DNA of 64,000 nt from Pseudaminobacter soli (ex Li et al. 2025) (GCF_003012705.1 NZ_PXYL01000007.1:272580-336579), one strand, 5' to 3'. Positions 9,224 through 17,744 are shown, numbered from the stretch's first letter. The notes: a model not told the origin generated them from the sequence alone. Translations and numbers: made by a program.

Positions 9224-9988
9224 GTGTTCCTGTCGCCGCGGCATGCCGAAATAATCCAGATGGCCAAGGATTCGGGCCGTGTTCTGGTCGATGAACTGGC
9301 GACCCATTTCGGCGTCACCCCGCAGACAATCCGCAAGGATCTCAACGACCTATGCGACCAGCGGCTGCTCAGCCGCATCCATGGCGGCGCGCTGTTTCCC
9401 TCTGGCATCGAGAACGTCGAATACGAGGCCCGCCGCAAGATTGCGGCCGAGGAGAAAGAGGCGATCGGCCGTGCGGCGGCCCGCCTGATCCCCGACAAGG
9501 CCTCGCTCTTCATCAACATCGGCACTACCACCGAAGCGGTCAGCAAGGCGCTTCTCGACCACACCGGCCTGATGGTGATTACCAATAACATCAATGTCGC
9601 CAATAGGATGCGCGTATATCCGGAGATCGAGGTCGTGATCTCGGGAGGCGTCGTGCGCGGCTCGGATGGCGGCATCGTCGGCGAGGCGGCGGTCGATTTC
9701 ATCAAGCAATTCAAGGTCGATTATGCCGTCATCGGCACCTCGGCAATCGACGAGGACGGCGGCCTGCTCGATTTCGACTTTCGCGAGGTGAAGGTGGCGC
9801 AGGCCATCATCGCCAATGCGCGCCATGTCATCCTGGTCGCCGACGCGACGAAATTCGAGCGCATGGCGCCGGTGCGTATCGGTCATCTCTCGCAGGTCGA
9901 CACCTTCATCACCGACCGCTGCAACAGCGAGGAAATCCGCAGGATCTGCCGCGAGGCCGAGGTCCAGCTGATCGAAACCAGTCTTTGA
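9224..9988 (+). CDS. glpR: DeoR-family glycerol-3-phosphate regulon repressor
   Basis: A 254-aa DeoR-family repressor. The N-terminal helix-turn-helix (ELATHFGVTPQTIRKDLNDL, roughly residues 23-42) is followed by the DeoR C-terminal sensor domain with NIGTTTEAV, TNNINVANRM and VISGGVVRGSDGGIVG, a sugar-phosphate isomerase-like fold. Placement directly upstream of glpK supports glycerol-3-phosphate as ligand. The start is GTG at 9224, with GGAG about 8 nt upstream. TTTCGTT-containing candidate operators lie both before this gene and before glpK, so it probably represses both. Confidence 0.9.
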   Translation: MFLSPRHAEIIQMAKDSGRVLVDELATHFGVTPQTIRKDLNDLCDQRLLSRIHGGALFPSGIENVEYEARRKIAAEEKEAIGRAAARLIPDKASLFINIGTTTEAVSKALLDHTGLMVITNNINVANRMRVYPEIEVVISGGVVRGSDGGIVGEAAVDFIKQFKVDYAVIGTSAIDEDGGLLDFDFREVKVAQAIIANARHVILVADATKFERMAPVRIGHLSQVDTFITDRCNSEEIRRICREAEVQLIETSL

Positions 9989-10004
9989 AATCTTATGCTG
10001 GCCG

Positions 10005-10032
10005 TTTCGTTAGTTTTCGTTTGACATTCGTT
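10005..10032 (+). promoter_or_regulatory. Candidate GlpR operators and promoter of glpK
   Basis: Three units containing TTCG (at 10006-10009, 10016-10019 and 10027-10030) recur every 10-11 bp, about one helical turn: TTTCGTT, TTTTCGTTT and ATTCGTT. A TTGACA -35 hexamer (10021-10026) lies among them, so binding would block the glpK promoter. The -10 element is not clear. Confidence 0.5.
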
Positions 10033-10079
10033 CCCGCCATCCCCATCGAATGCTTCAAAGGCATGAAGGGGGAGCGCGA

Positions 10080-11573
10080 ATGAACGGTCTGGTGCTGGCA
10101 ATCGATCAGGGCACGACCTCGAGCCGCGCCATCGTCTTCAATCAGGACAGGCGCGCCATCGGTGTCGGCCAGCAGGAATTTCCGCAGCATTTTCCCGCCT
10201 CCGGCTGGGTCGAGCACGATCCGGAAGACATCTGGCAAAGCGTTGTCGCCACTTGCCGGACAGCGCTGCAGCAGGCCAACTGCCGTCCGACCGACATTGC
10301 CGCCATCGGCATCACCAACCAGCGCGAAACCGTGGTCATCTGGGACGAGGAGACGGGAAAGCCGATCCACAATGCCATCGTCTGGCAGGATCGCCGTACC
10401 GCTTCGCTTTGCCGAAAGCTGAAGGCGCAGGGGCTTGAGCCGCTTTTCGCGCGCAAGACCGGGCTGCTGCTCGATCCCTATTTCTCCGGAACCAAGATCG
10501 CCTGGCTGCTCGACAAGGTGAAGGGTGCGCGCAAGCGGGCGGAGAAGGGCGAGTTGCTCGCCGGCACCATCGACAGTTTTCTGATCTGGCGGCTGACCGG
10601 CGGCAAGGTCCACGCCACCGATGCCACCAACGCCTCGCGCACGCTGGTCTACAACATCCGCGACAACGCCTGGGACCCGGAGCTTCTGGACATCCTCCGC
10701 ATTCCCGCCTCGCTGCTGCCCGAGGTGAAGGACTGCGCCGACGACTTCGGCGTGACGGACAAGGAGCTGTTCGGCGCTGAAATCCCCATCATGGGCGTTG
10801 CCGGCGACCAGCAGGCGGCCACCATCGGCCAAGCCTGCTTCGAGCCGGGCATGATGAAATCGACCTACGGCACGGGCTGCTTTGCGCTGTTGAACACGGG
10901 CGCCGATTTCGTCAGCTCAAAGAACCGGCTGCTGACCACGATCGCCTATCGGCTGAACGGCAAAACCACATACGCGCTCGAGGGCTCGATCTTCGTCGCC
11001 GGCGCGGCCGTGCAGTGGCTGCGCGACGGCATCAAGGTCATCGGCAAAGCCGAGCACAGCGGCGAACTCGCAAATCACGCCGACGATACCCAAAACATCT
11101 ATCTGGTGCCTGCCTTCGTCGGCCTCGGTGCTCCGCATTGGGATGCCGAGGCGCGGGGGGCGATATTCGGCCTGACGCGCAACACAGGCCCGGCCGAATT
11201 CGCGCGTGCCGCGCTCGAATCGGTCGCCTTCCAGACGCGGGACCTGCTCGACGCGATGAAGAAGGACTGGAAGGTCAATTCCTGGAAGACGGTCCTGCGC
11301 GTCGACGGTGGCATGGTCGCCTCGGACTGGACTATGCAGCGCCTCGCCGACATTCTCGATGCGCCGGTCGACAGGCCGACCACCTTGGAAACCACCGCCC
11401 TGGGTGCTGCCTGGCTTGCCGGCTCGCGGGCAGGGGTGTGGCCCGATGAAAAGACATTCGCCCAATCCTGGGCGCTCGACCGTCGATTCGAATCGCGGAT
11501 GGACGAGAAACAGCGTGTGGCCAAGCTGAAAGGCTGGCGCGACGCGGTGCGCCGCACGCTCACCAAGACCTAG
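10080..11573 (+). CDS. glpK: Glycerol kinase
   Basis: Glycerol kinase (497 aa) phosphorylates glycerol to sn-glycerol 3-phosphate with ATP. The FGGY-family signatures are present: [15 protein letters not shown] at the N-terminus, [21 protein letters not shown], the central [16 protein letters not shown] and the C-terminal [14 protein letters not shown] and [11 protein letters not shown]. An open frame begins 30 nt earlier, but ATG 10080 has a strong GGGGGAG site just upstream and matches the family N-terminus. It is preceded by glpR and repeated TTTCGTT boxes. No facilitator or glycerol-3-phosphate dehydrogenase gene is present in the window. Confidence 0.96.
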   Translation: MNGLVLAIDQGTTSSRAIVFNQDRRAIGVGQQEFPQHFPASGWVEHDPEDIWQSVVATCRTALQQANCRPTDIAAIGITNQRETVVIWDEETGKPIHNAIVWQDRRTASLCRKLKAQGLEPLFARKTGLLLDPYFSGTKIAWLLDKVKGARKRAEKGELLAGTIDSFLIWRLTGGKVHATDATNASRTLVYNIRDNAWDPELLDILRIPASLLPEVKDCADDFGVTDKELFGAEIPIMGVAGDQQAATIGQACFEPGMMKSTYGTGCFALLNTGADFVSSKNRLLTTIAYRLNGKTTYALEGSIFVAGAAVQWLRDGIKVIGKAEHSGELANHADDTQNIYLVPAFVGLGAPHWDAEARGAIFGLTRNTGPAEFARAALESVAFQTRDLLDAMKKDWKVNSWKTVLRVDGGMVASDWTMQRLADILDAPVDRPTTLETTALGAAWLAGSRAGVWPDEKTFAQSWALDRRFESRMDEKQRVAKLKGWRDAVRRTLTKT

Positions 11574-11595
11574 AAGTCGACGCAGAAATTATAGA

Positions 11596-11629
11596 GCCCG
11601 CATTTCCCAATGCGGGCCCAGAGTGTTTT
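11596..11629. terminator. Bidirectional terminator between glpK and BA14K gene
   Basis: A perfect 9-bp GC-rich stem (11596-11604 with 11609-11617), 4-nt loop, then GTGTTTTT ending at 11629. It lies between two convergent genes, with an AT-rich flank on the minus side, and can serve both. Confidence 0.8.
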
Positions 11630-11639
11630 TCGACAGTCA

Positions 11640-12254
11640 TCAGCCAAAGGGCGAGACGCACTGGCGCCGCGGCCCGTTGAAGGGCTGGAAGGTGTTGTCC
11701 GCAGGCCGATACGACCGGAAGCGGTTGGCACACCACTGCGCATGGGGGTTGGACATATAGAAGGTGGGACCAGCAATCGCTCCACCTGCGAAAGCAGCTG
11801 CCGGGAACCACCAGCCGTTGTAGAAGCGGAAGCCCGGCCGGGCGGTGCGGAAGCCGCGATACCCATGCCAATAGAAGGCGTTGCCGCGCCACACGCCACC
11901 ACGCGGACCATGCCAGCGCGCGACGGGCCTGGCGCCTATGCCATGCCATGCTACGCCGCGACCACGAGGCCCGTGCCATCGCACGACGCTTCTGCCGCCT
12001 ATTCCATGACGCCATCGCACGCTACTGACACCGCGAGGCCCGCGCCACGCGGCGCCGCCACCTCGTGGTCCGTGCCAGCGGACGCCGCCGGCACGTCTCC
12101 GATACTGGACCGTCTGCAGACCCTCGTTATTCGGCTGCACCGTTGCCGGCCTCGGAATGTTTATCTCCCCCGCGCCAGCTGGCACAACGGGAGAAACGGC
12201 AACGGAAAGCGTAAGAAACGAGGCGCAAAGGCTCGAAAGAAGCTTACTCATCAT
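11640..12254 (-). CDS. BA14K-family secreted protein with WHGPRG repeats
   Basis: A 204-aa exported protein. Residues 1-28 are a signal peptide ending AGA. The middle (about 55-130) is a low-complexity Trp/His/Gly/Arg region with repeated WHGPRG-like units. A hydrophobic Gly/Ala segment ([14 protein letters not shown]) follows. The C-terminal [19 protein letters not shown]...RRQC module is the BA14K signature, first known from the Brucella 14-kDa immunoreactive, lectin-like protein; the two Cys could pair. AGGAG precedes the double ATG start, and the second Met is equally possible. A GGAAC-N17-CGTT promoter lies about 42 nt upstream, suggesting control by the EcfG general stress sigma factor. 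Confidence 0.8.
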   Translation of the reverse strand: MMSKLLSSLCASFLTLSVAVSPVVPAGAGEINIPRPATVQPNNEGLQTVQYRRRAGGVRWHGPRGGGAAWRGPRGVSSVRWRHGIGGRSVVRWHGPRGRGVAWHGIGARPVARWHGPRGGVWRGNAFYWHGYRGFRTARPGFRFYNGWWFPAAAFAGGAIAGPTFYMSNPHAQWCANRFRSYRPADNTFQPFNGPRRQCVSPFG

Positions 12255-12295
12255 AATCTCCTGCTACGAAAGCATAAGCATCCCTCGTTTGCATG

Positions 12296-12321
12296 AACGT
12301 CTCGCTTGCAGCGTTAGTTCC
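12296..12321 (-). promoter_or_regulatory. EcfG-type stress promoter for the BA14K gene
   Basis: Read on the minus strand: GGAAC (12321-12317), a 17-nt spacer, then CGTT (12299-12296). This is an exact match to the alphaproteobacterial EcfG/RpoE2 consensus GGAAC-N16/17-CGTT. The predicted start of transcription is near 12289, leaving a leader of about 35 nt that contains the AGGAG ribosome site. Confidence 0.75.
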
Positions 12322-12442
12322 AGAAAATCACCAAGGCGCTGAAACTACAGGTATTTTTGCTTGTCACCGTGCGTTCGAACAGGATTTTGGTCGGCGCCCG
12401 GACGCCGTTTCCAACAAGCTGCTGAAAAGGTTGTTTTTCCGG

Positions 12443-12471
12443 TTGACCCGCCGAAGCACTCTCCCTATGTT
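12443..12471 (+). promoter_or_regulatory. Sigma-70 promoter upstream of tRNA-Lys
   Basis: TTGACC (12443-12448), 17-nt spacer, TATGTT (12466-12471): a good housekeeping promoter facing tRNA-Lys. The start point would be near 12478, about 154 nt before the tRNA, so a long 5' leader must be removed. The rest of 12255-12631 shows no convincing gene. Confidence 0.6.
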
Positions 12472-12631
12472 CCGCCCCAATTTCGCGGTCGCCACAGGCG
12501 GCTCACGAAGACGCCCACCCTGGCTTCGGCCGACGATCCGGAAACAGATATTGCGGACCTCGTCTGCATTTTCGGTTTGCAGCGTTTCGGGGTATTTTGT
12601 TCGGCAACGGACGACAGGGCGGCTTGGCGAA

Positions 12632-12707
12632 GGGCTGGTAGCTCAGATGGTAGAGCACGGAACTTTTAATTCTGGGGTCATGGGTTCGAGTCCCATCCAG
12701 CCCACCA
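12632..12707 (+). tRNA. tRNA-Lys (anticodon TTT)
   Basis: A complete 76-nt cloverleaf with encoded CCA. Acceptor arms GGGCTGG/CCAGCCC pair perfectly. The D arm is GCTC/GAGC, the anticodon stem CGGAA/TTCTG closes the loop CTTTTAA with anticodon TTT at 12665-12667, the variable loop is 5 nt, and the T arm ATGGG/CCCAT carries TTCGAGT. It reads lysine AAA/AAG codons. No integrase gene or duplicated tRNA 3' end was seen nearby. Confidence 0.97.
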
Positions 12708-12802
12708 AAACTAGTAAGTAATTGATATTATTTCATTTTTTCGCTAGCCGGCGAAGGCGACAGTCCGCGTTCGGATCATGTCGCCGCGTGTCTCGATCGC
12801 TC

Positions 12803-12901
12803 TCACTTCCCTGAAGTTATCATCCCGTAGGCGAGAACCGCAGCAAAGGCGACGAAAACGGCGGTCACGCAGACCGTAACGATGATCGAGTCCATAGGCA
12901 T
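12803..12901 (-). CDS. Tiny single-span membrane protein (32 aa)
   Basis: A 32-aa open frame, MPMDSIIVTV then CVTAVFVAFAAVLAYG and a short polar end. Nearly the whole chain is one hydrophobic helix after an acidic N-terminus, a layout typical of small bacterial membrane peptides. AGAGG lies 8 nt before the ATG, and the codon use resembles neighbouring genes. It follows the lipoprotein gene on the same strand, 75 nt downstream, with a hairpin between them, so it may be transcribed separately. Function is unknown. Conservation in relatives would settle whether it is real. Confidence 0.5.
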   Translation of the reverse strand: MPMDSIIVTVCVTAVFVAFAAVLAYGMITSGK

Positions 12902-12952
12902 CGGGAAAGCCTCTTTGCCTTGCGATCCGGCCCGATCGCCTTCTTTCAGATC

Positions 12953-12971
12953 GGCGGCCGGCAAGGCCGCC
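12953..12971 (-). terminator. Hairpin after lipoprotein gene
   Basis: A perfect 7-bp stem GGCGGCC/GGCCGCC (12953-12959 with 12965-12971) and 5-nt loop lies 5 nt past the lipoprotein stop codon on the minus strand. No T-run follows. Confidence 0.45.
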
Positions 12972-12976
12972 AAGCT

Positions 12977-13264
12977 TCAGAAGAGATTGCGGCCGTATTC
13001 GTTGGTACGATCTCCCTCATTCACGTTCGGGCCAGCCGGGCGCGTGGGGGTGATGCCGTAAGTTCTGGCGTGCGTTCTGCCGTCCACCGTGCGACCATAG
13101 TGATAGCGGGGAGGAGCTGTGACCCCGTACGCCCTGTGGCCTACCGTACGACCATAGTAGTTGGCAGGAGCTGTGATCCCGTATGCACCGCCAACGCCCG
13201 TGGTCGAGCATGCGGACGCAAGAGCCATGAGGCTCATGGAAAGCGAGAAAAGCAACGTGCGCAT
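12977..13264 (-). CDS. Small repeat-containing lipoprotein
   Basis: A 95-aa protein with a lipoprotein signal peptide, MRTLLFSLSMSLMALASAC: the lipobox LASAC makes C19 the lipidated residue. The mature part is rich in Tyr, Gly, Arg and Thr and holds imperfect repeats of the form YG(I/V)TAP...YYGRTV, occurring twice with a third degenerate copy (TYGITPTRP). The ATG at 13264 is chosen because AAGGAGG lies 9 nt upstream; a GTG three codons earlier overlaps that site. It is divergent from the cupin operon. Function is unknown; an envelope-associated role is inferred only from the signal. Confidence 0.7.
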   Translation of the reverse strand: MRTLLFSLSMSLMALASACSTTGVGGAYGITAPANYYGRTVGHRAYGVTAPPRYHYGRTVDGRTHARTYGITPTRPAGPNVNEGDRTNEYGRNLF

Positions 13265-13392
13265 AGCCGTCACCTCCTTAGCCTTGGTTCACAAGCGTGC
13301 GCCTGCTCCGCGGGGTGCGCCAGTCAATTCATTTCACGATTTCAGTACTGGCGGGACGCCGAAAGGCTGACGAGAACCGAAGGGAAAGAGAC

Positions 13393-13788
13393 ATGCAAAT
13401 CAAGCGAATCGGATCACAGCCGTCCGGCAAGGGACCGGCTGAATATTTCACTGGAACTGTACGCCTCGACTCCCCGTTTTCGGCAAGCGCGCCGGCGCGC
13501 GTCGGCGGTGCGATCGTCACCTTCGAGCCTGGCGCCCGTACGGCCTGGCACACGCATCCCTTGGGCCAGACGCTGATCGTGACGTCGGGCTGCGGCTGGG
13601 CGCAACGCGAGGGCGGCCCGGTCGAGGAAATCCGGCCCGGCGACGTGGTGTGGTTCGAGCCGGGCGAAAAGCACTGGCATGGCGCGACCGCAACGACGGC
13701 CATGACACACATCGCCATCGCCGAGTCACTCGACGGCAAAATCGTCGACTGGATGGAAAAGGTCAGCGACGAACAATACCGGGCATGA
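13393..13788 (+). CDS. Cupin protein resembling Mn-dependent hydroxynitrile lyase
   Basis: A 131-aa single-domain cupin. The metal ligands of the small bacterial cupins are intact: H53 and H55 in [11 protein letters not shown]59, and H94 in EKHWHG, with H96 and H106 also facing the pocket. From memory, sequence and numbering are strikingly close to the manganese cupin hydroxynitrile lyase of Granulicella tundricola, so cyanohydrin lyase activity is possible, but many relatives have no known reaction. A longer frame extends to 13297; ATG 13393 with a GGGAAAGAG site fits the family N-terminus. An aldo/keto reductase gene follows after 15 nt, then an SDR gene, suggesting a carbonyl-metabolism operon. 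Confidence 0.85.
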   Translation: MQIKRIGSQPSGKGPAEYFTGTVRLDSPFSASAPARVGGAIVTFEPGARTAWHTHPLGQTLIVTSGCGWAQREGGPVEEIRPGDVVWFEPGEKHWHGATATTAMTHIAIAESLDGKIVDWMEKVSDEQYRA

Positions 13789-14793
<1,005 letters not shown>

Positions 14794-14822
14794 GGCATCG
14801 ACCACAAATCTAGGAAATCGCC

Positions 14823-15563
14823 ATGACTGAGAACATCAAGGACAAAGTCGTCGTCATCACCGGCGCGAGCAGCGGGTTGGGAGAAGCGGCAGCGCGTCGT
14901 CTCGCCCGGGACGGAGCCAAGCTCATGCTCGGCGCGCGCCGTATTGAGCGGCTGCAGGCACTGGCCACGGATCTCTCACTGGGCAAGGACGCTGCTATCG
15001 AGACCGACGTCTCGCATTTCGAGCAGGTCAAGCATCTTGTCGACCGCGCGGTAGAGATGCACGGCCGCGTCGACGTCATCATCAACAATGCCGGCCTGAT
15101 GCCGCAGTCGCTCCTCGAAAGCCTCAAGATCGACGAGTGGGACCGCATGATCGATGTCAATATCAAGGGCGTGCTCTACGGGATCGCGGCGGTACTGCCG
15201 TACATGAAGGCCCAGAAGAGCGGCCATATCATCAATGTAGCCTCGGTTGCCGGCCATAAGGTGGGACCGGGCGGCGCTGTGTACTCCGCGACCAAATATG
15301 CAGTGCGTGTGATCTCCGAGGGGCTGCGGCAGGAGGTAAAACCCTACAACATCCGCACGACCGTGATTTCTCCCGGCGCGGTCGCCACCGAGCTTCCCGA
15401 CACCATCACCGACCCGAATGTCGCCGATAGGGTGCGCCAGCTCTACGATCAGGTCGCCATTCCGGCCGACTCCTTCGCCAGCATGGTGGTATTTGCCATG
15501 AGCCAACCGGAGGACGTCGACGTAAATGAGATCGTCTATCGGCCTACCAGGCAGGAGTATTGA
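14823..15563 (+). CDS. Short-chain dehydrogenase/reductase (SDR)
   Basis: A classical SDR of 246 aa. It has the Rossmann glycine motif TGASSGLG (residues 14-21), NNAG at 88-91, and the catalytic tetrad N113, S141, Y154 and K158 (YSATK). It should oxidise or reduce an alcohol/carbonyl with NAD(P)(H). It is the last gene of the cupin-aldo/keto reductase-SDR cluster. The following 15564-15623 is non-coding with a hairpin, and the next gene is convergent. Confidence 0.92.
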   Translation: MTENIKDKVVVITGASSGLGEAAARRLARDGAKLMLGARRIERLQALATDLSLGKDAAIETDVSHFEQVKHLVDRAVEMHGRVDVIINNAGLMPQSLLESLKIDEWDRMIDVNIKGVLYGIAAVLPYMKAQKSGHIINVASVAGHKVGPGGAVYSATKYAVRVISEGLRQEVKPYNIRTTVISPGAVATELPDTITDPNVADRVRQLYDQVAIPADSFASMVVFAMSQPEDVDVNEIVYRPTRQEY

Positions 15564-15576
15564 TCAAGGGATCGAG

Positions 15577-15609
15577 ACGAGCGCCGTTTCGGCGACGGCG
15601 GCCGCTCGT
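15577..15609. terminator. Stem-loop between convergent SDR and 59-aa genes
   Basis: Outer arms ACGAGCG (15577-15583) and CGCTCGT (15603-15609) pair perfectly, and a GCCG/CGGC inner stem can form. It lies between two convergent genes, about 14 nt after each stop codon. There is no clear T-run. Confidence 0.4.
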
Positions 15610-15623
15610 GCGATCCGCGGCGA

Positions 15624-15803
15624 TCAAACCGGAGGAAATGGCTGGGCCGGCGACGGGATGATCTCTTCTTCGAGCGGGTCGATCTGCTCACGTTCCTCAT
15701 CGAGCTCGGGATCGAAGTCCGAAACATCAGGCTCCCATGACGGAGTGTCCGTCGAAGGGTCCTTTTCGGGCGTGGGACGCGGAGGGGCGCTGTCGGGCGA
15801 CAT
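15624..15803 (-). CDS. Small acidic Pro-rich protein (59 aa)
   Basis: A 59-aa frame, beginning MSPDSAPPRPTPEKDPS and ending SPAQPFPPV. It is strongly acidic (Asp/Glu-rich stretch FDPELDEEREQIDPLEEE) and proline-rich, with no hydrophobic segment, and so likely soluble and disordered. AGGGAG lies 7 nt before the ATG. An exact EcfG-type promoter (GGAAC-N16-CGTT) ends 24 nt upstream of the start codon, which is strong support for a real, stress-induced gene. I recognise no family. It sits alone on the minus strand between the SDR gene and DUF1402. Confidence 0.65.
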   Translation of the reverse strand: MSPDSAPPRPTPEKDPSTDTPSWEPDVSDFDPELDEEREQIDPLEEEIIPSPAQPFPPV

Positions 15804-15826
15804 GGCTGTTCTCCCTTTCAGGCGAA

Positions 15827-15851
15827 AACGTCGTCCGAAAGCCGATGTTCC
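15827..15851 (-). promoter_or_regulatory. EcfG-type stress promoter for the 59-aa gene
   Basis: On the minus strand: GGAAC (15851-15847), 16-nt spacer, CGTT (15830-15827). It matches the EcfG consensus exactly. Transcription should begin near 15820, only about 17 nt before the ATG, leaving room for the AGGGAG site. Confidence 0.75.
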
Positions 15852-15905
15852 GCCGAATGAGGTAGACCTGGCCGCAAGCGGAAGGCAGCCGCCAGACCGT
15901 CTAAA

Positions 15906-16892
15906 TCACTGCGTCGTGGTGCCGAGCAGGGCTTTCAGTTGGTCCAGCCTGTCATTGATCAGCCAGCCATAATAGTTCTCGACGGGCAGCTTGCGGTCGC
16001 TGCCGCTGGCCACCGCCGCCCGTAGTTGGGCGGCGCGCCGCCTTGGCTGGCCCACATTGTAGAGCGTGGCGGTGATGCCGGGATTGCCGGAAATATCAAA
16101 GCCCTTGGCCGCATAGGCGTCGATGGAGTCGCGCACGATGGCGGCGATGTAGATGGAGGCCCGGTCCGGATCCATGATGTCGCGATAGATCGCCTGCGGC
16201 CGATCGGGTGTCAGGCGGTCGAAGCCGCTCACCTTGTTGACCATGTCGGTCACTTCGAGCGCCGTCAGCGGGCTGATCTGGCCGAGGCCAAAAGTCTGGC
16301 CGGCATAGAAGGGCTGGAAGAAGGCGCGCTGGAAGCTCAGCGGCTCATAGGCGACGCCGCCGACCGTCTTGCCGCGAAACGCCTCGTCCCACACCTGGTC
16401 GCGGCAGCTCCACAGCTCGGCGCTGCCCTGTTTGGCGGTGCAGCGCGAAAATTCTGGCCGCTCGAGGAAGGTCTGCACCGCGACGCCCTTGTAGCGGAAG
16501 GCGAAGTCGGCATTGGCATAGGCGAGCGCCTTCACATAGTAGGTCTGCATCGTACCGACGGCGCTGACATTGTAGGTGTGCTCGCCGACCAGCGCGCCGA
16601 CGATATGGATCGGATCTATCCTATAGGTGGCGGCGGCCTTCTTGATCTGCGCCATCAGCTTGGTTTCGCGCTTCAGCAGCGCGATGATCTGCTCGTATTT
16701 GGCCTCGTAGGTGGTGTTGAAGGCGCGCGCCCTGAGTGCGGAAGTGTTCGGAATCGGTGGCTGGGTTGCGGACCTGTTGCCAGCGGGCACGACTACCATG
16801 GCGTCGGCCTGGACCGCGCCGACCGCAAGCGACCCGGCAACCAAGGCAGCCGCAAGCGCAACAGTGAGCCCCAACCTGTTCCAAGCTTTCAT
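15906..16892 (-). CDS. DUF1402 family exported protein, lysozyme-like
   Basis: A 328-aa exported protein of the rhizobial DUF1402 family. Residues 1-29 form a signal peptide (hydrophobic VALAAALVAGSLAVGA, cleavage near VQA-DA). The motif FGLGQISPLTALEV recalls the GxGQ(I/M) loop of lytic transglycosylases, and an Asp/Glu-containing segment GALVGEHTYN precedes it, so a peptidoglycan-related role is plausible but unproven. The start at 16892 has GGAGG 7 nt upstream; an open frame extends to 17150 without coding character. A 42-nt palindromic element and the DedA gene lie upstream on the same strand. Confidence 0.8.
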   Translation of the reverse strand: MKAWNRLGLTVALAAALVAGSLAVGAVQADAMVVVPAGNRSATQPPIPNTSALRARAFNTTYEAKYEQIIALLKRETKLMAQIKKAAATYRIDPIHIVGALVGEHTYNVSAVGTMQTYYVKALAYANADFAFRYKGVAVQTFLERPEFSRCTAKQGSAELWSCRDQVWDEAFRGKTVGGVAYEPLSFQRAFFQPFYAGQTFGLGQISPLTALEVTDMVNKVSGFDRLTPDRPQAIYRDIMDPDRASIYIAAIVRDSIDAYAAKGFDISGNPGITATLYNVGQPRRRAAQLRAAVASGSDRKLPVENYYGWLINDRLDQLKALLGTTTQ

Positions 16893-16945
16893 GAATGTCC
16901 TCCGCCGGATCCGCGGCCGACAAACCACGAATTGGCCCCAGATGC

Positions 16946-16987
16946 TAGAGCGACGGGCATTCTGACGAATGCTATTCCGCCGCTCTA
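16946..16987. repeat. Palindromic element between DedA and DUF1402 genes
   Basis: A 42-nt imperfect inverted repeat: TAGAGCG, CGG and CATTC on the left are mirrored by GAATG, CCG and CGCTCTA on the right, with small bulges and a 4-nt centre. It resembles dispersed rhizobial palindromes beginning TAGAGC. It could also act as a 5' leader structure for the DUF1402 transcript. Confidence 0.5.
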
Positions 16988-17015
16988 TCCGTTTTCCTAG
17001 CCGCATTTGTGCGAC

Positions 17016-17035
17016 GCCAGACGATTCCGTCTGGC
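17016..17035 (-). terminator. Hairpin after DedA gene
   Basis: A perfect 8-bp stem GCCAGACG/CGTCTGGC with a 4-nt loop, 11 nt past the DedA stop codon on the minus strand. No T-run; probable 3' end of the DedA transcript. Confidence 0.5.
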
Positions 17036-17046
17036 TGCAAAATGCT

Positions 17047-17562
17047 TTAGAAGATTTGACGCAGAATGGAGCCGGGCGCCAGCAGCACGAAAGCCCAGAC
17101 GATGGCCGAGGCGACATTGGCCAGTTGGAAGTGCAGGCTGCGCATGGCAAACATGCCGGCGAGCAGCGGCACGACGGCGCGGAAGGGGCCGAAGAACCGG
17201 CCGAAAAACACGCTCCACGGTCCCCAGCGATCGAAGAAGACGCGCCCGCGCTCGACCATGGCCGGATGCCTGGAAAGAGGCCAGACCTTCGTTGCAGAAT
17301 CCTTGAAATGGTAGCCGAACAGGTAGGACAGCCAGTCGCCCACGATGGCGCCGAGCGCGGCGCCCAGCCACACCGGCCAGAAATCCAGCTCGCTTATGCC
17401 CACAAGCGCACCGATGCCGATCAGGATGCCCCAGGCGGGTACCAAGAGCGATACGATCGCCATGGATTCAGCAAACGCCAGCGCGAACACAATGTAGGGC
17501 GCCCAGCTTGCGTTTTCCTGGGTGAAGGCGATGATCCCATTTACCAGCGTTTCGATGCTCAT
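17047..17562 (-). CDS. DedA family membrane protein (VTT domain)
   Basis: A 171-aa inner-membrane protein of the DedA/VTT family, members of which act in lipid scrambling and undecaprenyl-phosphate recycling. The family motif appears as FFGRFFGPFRAVVPLLAGM (with the conserved GR and Arg). Several hydrophobic helices surround a re-entrant-like centre (GAALGAIVGDWLSYLFG). AAGG lies before the ATG at 17562. It is transcribed away from ccdA. The gene is somewhat shorter than the roughly 200-220 aa of many members. Confidence 0.87.
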   Translation of the reverse strand: MSIETLVNGIIAFTQENASWAPYIVFALAFAESMAIVSLLVPAWGILIGIGALVGISELDFWPVWLGAALGAIVGDWLSYLFGYHFKDSATKVWPLSRHPAMVERGRVFFDRWGPWSVFFGRFFGPFRAVVPLLAGMFAMRSLHFQLANVASAIVWAFVLLAPGSILRQIF

Positions 17563-17714
17563 GCGTGCCTTTTAGAGGTTGAAAAGGTCCGCGTCGAGGC
17601 GCCGTCAGGGCGCGTTCGGCGGCGGGAATGCCCGGATATATGGAGGAAGACGTCGATATACAGGGCTGGCCCTCGCTCATTTTGCCAGGGTGACGATCTG
17701 CCACGCAGTCGTGA

Positions 17715-17744
17715 TTGGAGCGACTGGTCTAGCGTGGCTATAAG
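17715..17744 (+). promoter_or_regulatory. Candidate promoter of ccdA
   Basis: TTGGAG (17715-17720), 18-nt spacer and TATAAG (17739-17744), 30 nt before the ccdA start. The match to the housekeeping sigma consensus is moderate. The rest of 17563-17773 shows no gene. Confidence 0.4.

Noticed and set aside
12255..12721. Protein-coding frames across tRNA-Lys and its leader (102 and 142 codons)
   Set aside because: They run through the tRNA gene, have no ribosome site and give low-complexity Arg/Pro/Ser-rich translations.
12632..13400. Genomic island inserted at tRNA-Lys
   Set aside because: No integrase gene and no second copy of the tRNA 3' end were seen in the window.
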